Shown in pieces: positions 55,741 through 64,000 of a stretch of 64,000 nucleotides of DNA. A program made the position numbers and the translations under genes. Numbering within the stretch: the stretch's first letter is position 1; the number at the start of each line of letters is the position of its first letter. Below the pieces are notes generated by a model. That model saw only the letters and a list, made by a program, of their open reading frames with translations, did not search any database and had not been told where the DNA came from. The DNA comes from Desulfobulbaceae bacterium (GTDB taxonomy: Bacteria > Desulfobacterota > Desulfobulbia > Desulfobulbales > Desulfocapsaceae): assembly GCA_026988015.1 (NCBI GenBank), contig JALSMA010000086.1, positions 17,972-81,971 of the forward strand. Reading direction: 5' to 3'.

Positions 55741-58080
55741 ATGAAGTCCCTTTCTTACGCGCTCTTTCTAGGTACACTGTTTTTTGCCCCCCTGGCCTTC
55801 GGCAGCGTGGAAACATGGTCCATCGCCACCGTTGAAGTCCTGGTCTTCCTGACCACCATCATTTATTTTTTTACAATCAGGCGTAACTCCTCTCCATTTC
55901 ATAAAGTTCCAGGAATCATTCCCCTTTTCCTGCTCCTCCTCTTTATGTGGGGCCAGTTGCTGCCACTGCCACCATCCCTTGTGGCAATCATCGCCCCCGG
56001 TATCCACAAGGCCTATGCCCCGATCATTGCGGTATCAGAAGGTTCCCAGTGGATTCCACTAACCGTTAACCAGAAATCAACCCTGCTTGAAGCACTTCGA
56101 ATAAGCTCATACGTCCTCTTTTATATATTGACCATCCAACTGTTAAGCCGCCAGGAGCTGCTCCGTAAGACCGTTAAGATCGTTGTCTGGCTGGCAGCCG
56201 CCATCGCGTTCCTGGCTATCCTCCAGAAGTTCACTTCCCCGGATCTGATCTACTGGTTTCGCGCTGCTCCCGAAAACGCCAGCCCTGTCGGCCCCTGGAT
56301 TTACAGAAATCATTATGCCGGATTTATGGAGCTGCTCTTTCCAATTGTCCTGGCACTGTTTTTTTATTACCGGCCCAGGATTGACAGGAAAACTTCATGG
56401 CGCCAGAAGGTGGTCTCGACACTCTCTTCCCATGGTTCAAGCGAATATTTCTTCCTGGGATTCAGTGCCATACTCATCATAAGTTCCATCTTTATCGGGC
56501 TCTCCCGCGGAGGAATCATCTCTGCCACTCTTGCCCTGTTGTTCTTCCTGGTACTTCTCAGTAAAAAATCATCCCACAGGGGAAGAATTGCTCCACTCAT
56601 TCTCTTTAGTTCACTGCTGCTTGTTATAACCTGGTTTGGCTGGGATCCAATCATGGAGCGCTTCAACGCCACCACAGATGCCAGCGGAGCAATCAAGGAA
56701 GGGAGATTGCTGGTGTGGAAGGACTGCCTGCCATACATCAAAGACTTTTTTCTCACCGGATCTGGTTTTGGTACCTTTATCCACACTTTCCCGCAATACA
56801 GCAATCAGCCACCCGCCACAATCTACGACCATGCCCATAATGACTACCTGGAACTCTTCACCGATGGCGGACTGATCGGGTTTATCCTTGTGGCAGGTTT
56901 TGTCTGTATAGTCCTTAAAAATGGTTTTGTTCAGCTGAAAATTCGCCGTGAACCCTACTCTGTTTTCCTGATCATTGGCGCGCTCAGTGCCATATTTTCC
57001 ATAATGATCCACAGTATCACAGACTTCAACATGCACAATGGCGCCAACGGACTCTATTTTTTCTTCCTCTGCGGCCTGCTCATCTCCGCCGGAAACACTC
57101 GAATCCATTTTCGCAACAGAAGAACCCTGCTCCCTGAAGACCGGGCCGGTTGGAAATTTTCCTGCCTGACCGCACTGCCTCTCCTTATTCTGACTATTGT
57201 TGTTCAGTCTGGTATCATCTCAGCCAGACAGCATTTTCAGGAAGCCTCGAAAATTTATATCAACCCGCTTCTCTCCAAATCCCTGCTCACCGAGCAGTTA
57301 GCACAGATTGACACCACCATTGGCCAGGATCCGCTGGAAGGCCTTTACTCATCATACAAGGGCAATATTCTCTCTTTTCTCAAGGACCATAGCGCCGCTC
57401 TTGATAATTACATAGATGCTGCCAGGAAAGATCCCCTTGAAGGAGCCTACCTCCAGCGGGTTGGACTCCACCTTCCCAAAGACAAAGAAGCTCTCACCGC
57501 GATCTTGATGACAGAAGGCTACAAAAGGGGATTGAACAAAGAGCAGCATGTCCTTGTTCTTGCCGAATGGTACATGAACCGAGAGGAACGACAGAAGGCG
57601 GTTTTCGTACTGCAACAGGGATCCAGGCAGTTCAGCGACATCGCCAAAAGATTGCCGCCTTTTCTCCTCAACTACCATTTCACAAGGGATGAGATCACCC
57701 AAATTCTCCCCGAAAAGCCAGGTCCCTGGATTGCACTCGGGGTGTTTTATGAGCGCGCCGCACAGGTTGAAGAAAGCGAATACTACCGCCGTCGAGCACT
57801 GGAATTTATCGCCAATGATGACAAAATACTCCCCTCATATTTCACCCAACTCTACCAATTCTATAGAAAACAAAAACGTATAAATGATGCTGTCGCTGTC
57901 CTTCATCAGGGCATTGAATGGCTCCCGGACTACGCACCCTTCCATATCTACCTTGGCGATTATTATAATAAACAGAAAATCACTTACCGCGCCAGGGAGG
58001 AGTATGAGCAGGCCCTCATGCTTGAGCCCGGCAACGACCGGATACGAAAACGGCTGGAACGTTTGGAAATCAACAAATAA
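55741..58080 (+). CDS. O-antigen ligase/Wzy-like polymerase with C-terminal TPR-like region
   Basis: Multi-TM; GSGFGTFIHTFPQY..AHNDYLELFTDGGLIGFIL; C-term repeat helices. Confidence 0.88.
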   Translation: MKSLSYALFLGTLFFAPLAFGSVETWSIATVEVLVFLTTIIYFFTIRRNSSPFHKVPGIIPLFLLLLFMWGQLLPLPPSLVAIIAPGIHKAYAPIIAVSEGSQWIPLTVNQKSTLLEALRISSYVLFYILTIQLLSRQELLRKTVKIVVWLAAAIAFLAILQKFTSPDLIYWFRAAPENASPVGPWIYRNHYAGFMELLFPIVLALFFYYRPRIDRKTSWRQKVVSTLSSHGSSEYFFLGFSAILIISSIFIGLSRGGIISATLALLFFLVLLSKKSSHRGRIAPLILFSSLLLVITWFGWDPIMERFNATTDASGAIKEGRLLVWKDCLPYIKDFFLTGSGFGTFIHTFPQYSNQPPATIYDHAHNDYLELFTDGGLIGFILVAGFVCIVLKNGFVQLKIRREPYSVFLIIGALSAIFSIMIHSITDFNMHNGANGLYFFFLCGLLISAGNTRIHFRNRRTLLPEDRAGWKFSCLTALPLLILTIVVQSGIISARQHFQEASKIYINPLLSKSLLTEQLAQIDTTIGQDPLEGLYSSYKGNILSFLKDHSAALDNYIDAARKDPLEGAYLQRVGLHLPKDKEALTAILMTEGYKRGLNKEQHVLVLAEWYMNREERQKAVFVLQQGSRQFSDIAKRLPPFLLNYHFTRDEITQILPEKPGPWIALGVFYERAAQVEESEYYRRRALEFIANDDKILPSYFTQLYQFYRKQKRINDAVAVLHQGIEWLPDYAPFHIYLGDYYNKQKITYRAREEYEQALMLEPGNDRIRKRLERLEINK

Positions 58081-58228
58081 AACAAGGAAGAATCACGAGA
58101 CGATGGCCTGAGTGTAAAAAGTGCTCATAGATAGTGATGGGATCGTGAGAAGTTAAGACAGCAACTGCAGCACCGCAGGACCTGCCCCCACCCACCCCTA
58201 AACAAAAGAACATAACACACTGAAAACC

Positions 58229-58271
58229 CGTATATTTACCTATAGGAAAACATACAACCTACTGGTATAGT
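58229..58271 (+). promoter_or_regulatory. EPS-locus promoter 2 with same architecture, upstream of PEP-CTERM gene
   Basis: CGTA TATT TACC TA TAGGAA N17 TATAGT. Confidence 0.75.
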
Positions 58272-58332
58272 ACTAACCAGATGAGTACTGTCTTCCGATC
58301 ACGCTAACAAACATACAGGAGCAGGGGATAAA

Positions 58333-59010
58333 ATGAAGAGAAGGATTTTCACTGCAGCAATTATGACTGGAACCATGTTTATTTTCTATGGAGTTGCAGG
58401 GGCTATACCACTTGCCAATACTGTCTATTTCGAAGACTTTGAAAGCAAGTCATTGCTTACCGAGTGGACCAATAGCAACACTTCCTTCGATAGCAATGTA
58501 ACCTTCTATCTCGGCGATTATACTACTAACAGCAGCACCATTTTGACGCTGACAGGGCTTGGTGCACACACAGAGCTAGCTCTGGATTTCGATTTATACC
58601 TTTTCGGCTCATGGGATGGTGAAAACACAACATACGGCAAAGATTATTTTGGCTTGATGGGTGACGGTGTTGATGACATCTGGACTTTCACAAATCATCA
58701 AACTCAAGGGCAAACCTACCCAGGATCCCCAAGTGAAATATACGGATCAGGCTCCTCCGCAACCTACGTCTATAGAGATTTTGACCTCACAGGAACAGGC
58801 ACAGGAATCAACATTGCCCATACCGGTGACACGTTCAGCATGACCTTTTACAGCAACACTACGCAGAGTGATGAATGGTGGGGTATTGACAACGTTCAGG
58901 TTTCCATTAACAATGACACCCCCATACCAGAACCCGCAACCATGCTCCTGTTTGGTACAGGCCTGGTCGGACTACTAGGGGCGAAGCGGAGAAAAAACAA
59001 GAAACAATAA
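58333..59010 (+). CDS. PEP-CTERM sorting-domain secreted protein
   Basis: Signal peptide; C-terminal PIPEPATMLLFGTGLVGLLGAKRRKNKKQ. Confidence 0.94.
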   Translation: MKRRIFTAAIMTGTMFIFYGVAGAIPLANTVYFEDFESKSLLTEWTNSNTSFDSNVTFYLGDYTTNSSTILTLTGLGAHTELALDFDLYLFGSWDGENTTYGKDYFGLMGDGVDDIWTFTNHQTQGQTYPGSPSEIYGSGSSATYVYRDFDLTGTGTGINIAHTGDTFSMTFYSNTTQSDEWWGIDNVQVSINNDTPIPEPATMLLFGTGLVGLLGAKRRKNKKQ

Positions 59011-59145
59011 AACTGCAGTCCTGCCTCCTCCCTTTTCATGGTAATCCCCATCGAGAGATACTAGAATCCGTGTTAAGAGAAGGGGGGGCGGTATGCCCAA
59101 GAGTACTTCCTTCGAGTGCGAGGGGCTAATTTTTTATTTAATTTC

Positions 59146-59245
59146 GGCGCACCAAGGTACGTCATGATTAAACAAAAAATGTACCCAAGGGCACTTCCCA
59201 GGGGGCGCACAACGAAGCGGGTAAAGAGATTTTACGACGCCATCA
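59146..59245 (+). repeat. Dispersed repeat family 2, copy 3
   Basis: ggcgcaccaaggtacgtcatgattaaacaaaaaatgtacccaagggcacttcccagggggcgcacaacgaagcgggtaaagagattttacgacgccatca. Confidence 0.75.
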
Positions 59246-59564
59246 TTGTTGCGAAAAGTGAAACCGTTGCAGGGCACTCTTTTTTTGTGAAGAATACCCA
59301 TACTCACAGCCAGGAGAAGAGTCGTCCTTACTCATCAGATCGCACCTGCATCGCCCTCCACCTAATCTATATGATTTATTTTAATCAGTCTCCGTCTCCA
59401 CGGTGCGAGGTGGTCTTGCAGCAACGGTTATTGCGGATACAGTTTCTCCCCCCGTCCGATTATCAGCGAGACTCCTCCATCTCTCCTAACCGCAGGAGTG
59501 AGAAAGAGTTAAAATGACAACTGCGGCACTGCAAGACCTGACCCCCTTATTTTATGTTAAAATA

Positions 59565-59607
59565 GGTATTTCTACCTATTTACATTTTAACTCCACTACT
59601 CTATATT
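59565..59607 (+). promoter_or_regulatory. EPS-locus promoter 3 with same architecture, upstream of the dehydratase gene
   Basis: GGTA TTTC TACC TA TTTACA N17 TATATT, inside larger AATAGGTA-TTTC-TACCTATT palindrome. Confidence 0.8.
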
Positions 59608-59759
59608 TTTTGCCCTCACCTCACTTCAACGAAGTAATTGATGAGAAACAACAAGCATATTTTTTCTGATTTCAATTATCGTCGTTCCGTGACACACACC
59701 TATGATAGTGTTAGGATATCTATTATAGCTGAAGCACCCATTATGAATTTGACTATTCA

Positions 59760-61664
59760 ATGAAACTTCATTCAAAACTACTTATTGTTGTCCTGATTGA
59801 CACCCTTTGCATTATAGCAGCACATACCCTCGCCTACGAACTCCGTTTTGACCTTGTCCTCAGTGCCAAATTATTAAATCAGATATATATAACCGTCCCC
59901 CTGCTGATCTTCCTGAAAATTCCAATTTTCTACTTTATGGGACTTTACAGAGGAATGTACCGCTACACCAGCATCATAGACCTGATAAACATCCTCAAGG
60001 GAGTTGTCATTTCATCAGGCATAGTCATACTTTCCATAGTCTACACCAGTCGTTTCCAGGGACTCTCCCGCTCTGTTTTTATTATGGATGGAATATTTAC
60101 CTTTATATTAATAGCCGGGAACAGGGTTTCCATCCGATACTTTTTCCAGCTTAAAAACAATAAAAGGCCAACCCTTCTCTCTCAAAAAGACAAGAACACC
60201 AGACATCTTCTTCTGGTTGGAGCAGGAGACTCCGCAGAAAAAATAATAAGAGAAATCCAAAGTAACAACACTCTTTCCTACCTCATAGTCGGCCTAGTAG
60301 ATGATGATCCTGAAAAAACAAAAAGACAGATCCACGGCTATTCAATCCACGGAAGCATTGACCAGATAGAGTCAATAGTGCGTAATACCGGGGCTGACGA
60401 GATCCTCATCACCATCTCCTCTGCGAGCAGCGAAACTATGCAGAGGATTGTTGCAAAATGTAAGAAGACGGGTCTTCCTGTTAAAATAATGCCCCCCATG
60501 GGAGAAATAATTGGCGGCAAGAGTGCCCTTCAATCCATCAGGGATGTTGCCTATAGAGATCTCCTGGGCCGGGAAAAAGTCACATTGGATCAGCAAAAAA
60601 TAGGGAAATATATCACAGGCCAGGCCATTGTGGTCACAGGGGCAGGAGGTACCATCGGTTCTGAGTTGTGTCGCCAGATACTTCACTTTCAACCTAGCTT
60701 AATTATCCTGCTTGATGCAGGGGAAGAAAATCTCTACAACATAGAAATGGAGTTCAGGCACGAACTCCATTTCACGGATTACATTACGGTTCTAGGGAAA
60801 ATTCAGAACAGAGATCTTCTCGACACGCTCTTTAAAAAATATCGTCCTACTGTTGTTTTCCATGCTGCCGCATACAAACATGTCCCCCTTGTAGAAATCA
60901 ATCCCTGGGAGGCGATCTTTAACAACGTGTTCGCAGTGCGAAACCTTATCGAAACATCCATGCGCCACAACATCAAACGATTCGTACTGGTCTCAACAGA
61001 TAAGGCTGTCCGTCCCACCAATGTGATGGGCGCATCAAAACGACTGACCGAAATGCTTATGATGGCCTATTGCCAAAAACAGAACCATTCTACGGGCGGC
61101 GACAATCCAAACAAAACACTTTTTATGGCGGTACGTTTTGGGAATGTCCTGGGTTCTTCGGGCTCAGTTATCCCTCTTTTTAAACGTCAGATTGCGCGGG
61201 GCGGGCCAGTAACAGTTACGGATCCGGAGATAACCCGCTATTTCATGTCAATAGATGAAGCTGCCCAGCTCATACTGCAGGCAGGTGCCATGGGATCCGG
61301 CGGTGAAATTTTTATACTCAAAATGGGAACTCCCATTAAAATTGCGACCCTGGCCCAGGACCTTATCATACTAATGGGGTTGAAGCCTGGAAAAGATGTA
61401 AAGATTACCTATACAGGCCTACGCCCTGGTGAAAAGCTGTACGAAGAACTCATAACTGAAGGCGAGGGTATAGTCCCCACCCCTCACAAAAAAATCATGG
61501 TATTACGAGGAAACAGCAAATCGTATCAGGAAATCGAAGAGGATCTTACCAGACTGGCCGTTGCCGCAAAAAAACATGATGCTTCGGAGATAAAATATAT
61601 CCTGGAACAAATCATCCCTGAATATGTCCCGGACACCACTACCAAATCCATTGTGGACGTATAG
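59760..61664 (+). CDS. Membrane nucleoside-diphosphate-sugar 4,6-dehydratase (WbpM/CapD/PglF family)
   Basis: N-term TM helices; VVTGAGGTIGSELCRQIL; AAAYKHVPLVEINPWEAIFNNV; STDKAVRPTNVMGASKR; RFGNVLGSSGSVIPLF. Confidence 0.95.
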   Translation: MKLHSKLLIVVLIDTLCIIAAHTLAYELRFDLVLSAKLLNQIYITVPLLIFLKIPIFYFMGLYRGMYRYTSIIDLINILKGVVISSGIVILSIVYTSRFQGLSRSVFIMDGIFTFILIAGNRVSIRYFFQLKNNKRPTLLSQKDKNTRHLLLVGAGDSAEKIIREIQSNNTLSYLIVGLVDDDPEKTKRQIHGYSIHGSIDQIESIVRNTGADEILITISSASSETMQRIVAKCKKTGLPVKIMPPMGEIIGGKSALQSIRDVAYRDLLGREKVTLDQQKIGKYITGQAIVVTGAGGTIGSELCRQILHFQPSLIILLDAGEENLYNIEMEFRHELHFTDYITVLGKIQNRDLLDTLFKKYRPTVVFHAAAYKHVPLVEINPWEAIFNNVFAVRNLIETSMRHNIKRFVLVSTDKAVRPTNVMGASKRLTEMLMMAYCQKQNHSTGGDNPNKTLFMAVRFGNVLGSSGSVIPLFKRQIARGGPVTVTDPEITRYFMSIDEAAQLILQAGAMGSGGEIFILKMGTPIKIATLAQDLIILMGLKPGKDVKITYTGLRPGEKLYEELITEGEGIVPTPHKKIMVLRGNSKSYQEIEEDLTRLAVAAKKHDASEIKYILEQIIPEYVPDTTTKSIVDV

Positions 61665-61691
61665 TGGGTTCAGGAGATAGCGAGCAACTGC

Positions 61692-61832
61692 AAAAGACTT
61701 TAGCCACGAATTACACGAATGGCACGAATGGTAAAGACAAAGCAGTATTCGTGTAATTCGTGACTGAAAAAACTTGGTAGGTCTACTTGAGTGCAGCGAA
61801 AGCGGACAGAAGGCTCAAAGTGAGATTTGACC
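61692..61832 (+). repeat. Direct repeat copy A with internal hairpin
   Basis: aaaagactttagccacgaattacacgaatgg...attcgtgtaattcgtgactgaaaaa...gtgagatttgac. Confidence 0.92.
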
Positions 61833-61972
61833 CTTTATTGTTACTACCTTACAGCACACTTTTTGAGGGTGAAGATGGCACTGTAAGGCCCGGAAACAGA
61901 TGTTATTTAGAGCTAAAGGATGAATACAGTATTATAGTCTGGTTCGCCCCTAGTTCATACAATCTTACAAAC

Positions 61973-62103
61973 AAAAGACTTTAGCCACGAATTACACGAA
62001 TGGTAAAGACAAAGCAGCATTCGTGTAATTCGTGACTGAAAAAGCTTGGCAGGTCTACTTGAGTGCAGCAAAAGCGGACAGAAGGCTCAAAGTGAGATTT
62101 GAC
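61973..62103 (+). repeat. Direct repeat copy B with internal hairpin
   Basis: Near-identical to copy A minus a 10-bp cacgaatggc duplication. Confidence 0.92.
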
Positions 62104-62257
62104 TCTTTTGTATTGGAACCACATATTTCCTATAATGCTCTTTTTAGGGGCAAAAAGGACGACATAGGGGGTGAAAATGGCTATATTTGGGGTATTTTTG
62201 AACAATAAACAGCTGGTTAGCTTGGCCCGACCCCAATCTACCCATACCAGGTAAACA

Positions 62258-62520
62258 ATGAAAAAAACAAAACCAGTCTATGTAACTCAACCCTCCATGC
62301 CCCCCCTTGAGGAATTTACCCCATACCTTGAGAAAATATGGGGTAATAAGTGGCTTACAAATGCCGGCGAATTCCACCAGCAACTGGAAGTTGCTTTAGC
62401 TGAATATCTAGGCGCTGAATATATTTCACTTTTTGCAAACGGCACTATTGCACTGGTAACAGCGTTGCAAGCGCTGCGTGTTACGGGTGAAGTTATAACA
62501 ACACCTTATTCTTTTGTTAT
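62258..62520 (+). pseudogene. 5' fragment of DegT/DnrJ/EryC1/StrS sugar aminotransferase, interrupted by IS
   Basis: WGNKWLTNAGEFHQQLEVALAEYLGAEYISLFANGTIALVTALQALRVTGEVITTPYSFV then reads into IS110 transposase sequence. Confidence 0.88.
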
Positions 62521-63530
62521 ACGCTGGAATTGATCTGCATTCAAACAATAGCCATCTTGCTGTTCTGGATCAGGATGACAAACGTGTGTATCACAAGAAA
62601 CTTCCCAACATGGCAGATGTACTGTTGGCTGAACTTGAGCCATTCCAGGATGCATTATCTGCCGTTGTAGTGGAGTCCACATTCAACTGGTATTGGCTTG
62701 TGGACAGTTTGATGGAGCAGCAATACCACGTGCTGTTGGCTAATCCGGCTGCAATGCAGCAGTACAAGGGGCTAAAACATATCGATGATAAACATGACGC
62801 TTTCTGGCTGGCCCATATGGCAAGATTGGGCATTATTCCACAGGGATATATTTATCCTAAAGAGGAAAGACCTTTTCGTGATCTCCTGAGAAAAAGAGGA
62901 CATCTTGTTCGGTTACGTACATCAGTGATCAACAGTTTGCAGGGAATCATCAGCCGAAACTGCGGCTGCAGCTTAGGCGGAAACAAAATCAAGCAACTGC
63001 GAACAAATCATGTGGCACCACTTTTAGACGGCCAGGAAGATCTGATGCTCAGTGGAGAAGTATCCAAAGATGTAATAGATTTTCTTGGGCAGCAGATATA
63101 CCGGATTGAATTTCTGGTGCTGGAGAGAATCCGGTTACGCAAGTCCTTTCAATGTTTGCAGAGTATACCGGGAGTGGGCAAAATTCTCTCATTGACTATT
63201 ATGCTGGAAACCGGGCCCATTTCCCGTTTTAAAAAAGTCGGTAACTTCACTTCCTATTGCCGGAAAGTACCGACGAGTTGGACAAGCAACAACAAAAAGA
63301 AAGGTAAAGGAAACCGCAAGAGCGGCAATAAATACCTGGCTTGGGCCTTTTCTGAGGCAGCTGAGTATTCACGCCGTCACTGTGACCAGGCCAGAACATT
63401 TTTCAATAAAAAAGCAGCCAGAACGAATAAATCAGTTGCCTATAGTGCACTGGCGCACAAATTGGCAAGAGCGGCCTACTACATGATGAGGGATCAGGTA
63501 GACTTTAATCCAAACAAACTTTTTGCCTGA
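62514..63530 (+). mobile_element. IS110/IS1111-family transposase (DEDD), TTG start near the IS boundary
   Basis: YAGIDLHSNNSHLAVLD, VVESTFNWYWLVD, DDKHDAFWLA; C-term IPGVGKILSLTIMLETGPISRFKKVGNFTSYC..NRKSGNKYLAWAFSEAA. Confidence 0.93.
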
Positions 63531-63734
63531 GAATGGCCGAGTCGGTGAACCTGAGAAGGGGTTGGCTGAACCACCAGATTTGATTGGCAGCCGTCTCGCC
63601 CAGTGATGATTTATTTTTACCGCCCATGGCGTGAGCCACTAAGGGGCTGGCTTGCAACCACGAGATTTGAAACAAACATTTGGACACGTCATGGTACCAA
63701 TTATTTTCTGGGTCCACAGTGTGGACAGGGGCCA

Positions 63735-63800
63735 CCACAAGATTAAGATGTTCCGCTTCGAGCTTTTGAAGGCTCTTCGCTACACAACTTAATCTTGTGG
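63735..63800 (+). ncRNA. Long hairpin in the IS right end; candidate part of bridge/seek RNA
   Basis: CCACAAGATTAAG ... CTTAATCTTGTGG perfect 13-bp stem with inner GAGC/GCTC hairpin. Confidence 0.4.
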
Positions 63801-64000
63801 AACGTGCCTAGATCCTGATGGGTGACTGGTGCGGTGAAATTTCACTGACACAACACCTGAAATAGCGGGTGCGGCAAAAAAGAGCATTACTATGGCAGAG
63901 TAAACAGCAAATTCGAACTGTCCTTACAAAGAAAAAAAACTTTTTTTCTTGATGGGGAGATATGTGCCTTGACAGGGGACCTTTTAATGGGTGACCCCTT

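Noticed and set aside
50647-59010. Exosortase gene expected with the PEP-CTERM protein
   Set aside because: No exosortase-like multi-TM protein with Cys/Arg/His signature was seen in the window; it is presumably outside.
59116-59517. 133-aa plus-strand ORF
   Set aside because: Spans a family 2 repeat and the upstream promoter region; no coding signature.
61692-62103. CRISPR or att-site interpretation of the direct repeats
   Set aside because: Only two long copies with internal palindrome and no integrase or cas gene adjacent; IS110 family does not use such flanking repeats.

Overview
The window is about 64 kb of a bacterial chromosome. It is probably from a Desulfobacterota/Desulfobulbales-like organism; that is inferred from gene content and overall character and was not tested by search. 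Most genes are recognisable housekeeping or metabolic genes. Main loci: ddl; glcD-like oxidase; rpsU; xerC/D-like recombinase; a DHH-CBS-tRNA nucleotidyltransferase fusion; a GGDEF protein; an lrp / sulfur-carrier / metY-like / thiF-like / JAMM / tusA-like cluster matching protein-thiocarboxylate methionine (Hcy) synthesis; catalase plus PerR-like Fur; a Zn/Mn ABC transporter; ydbL-ynbE-ydbH; fadL and acyl-CoA ligase; a lexA-DUF72-imuB-like-dnaE2 SOS mutasome operon; typA; a PBP-duplication protein plus hybrid histidine kinase; tRNA-Arg(UCU); a cysteine synthase/CysRS-like fusion; and an exopolysaccharide / PEP-CTERM locus ending in a gene disrupted by an IS110/IS1111-type element. The most unusual signals are: (i) a ~105-125 bp dispersed intergenic element with TCACGGATTCAGG-type inverted ends, about 10 copies, mostly in one orientation relative to the neighbouring gene start; (ii) three EPS-locus promoters sharing an identical 43-nt architecture, GGTA-N4-TACC-TA-[-35]-N17-[-10]; (iii) a CysK-CysRS fusion whose HIGH and KMSKS motifs are degenerate; (iv) a tiny membrane ORF with an in-frame TGA forming a CxxU motif, followed by a hairpin (possible selenoprotein); (v) a DUF72 protein in the position expected for imuA in a mutasome operon. 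All calls come from reading the sequence by eye; no database search or alignment program was run.
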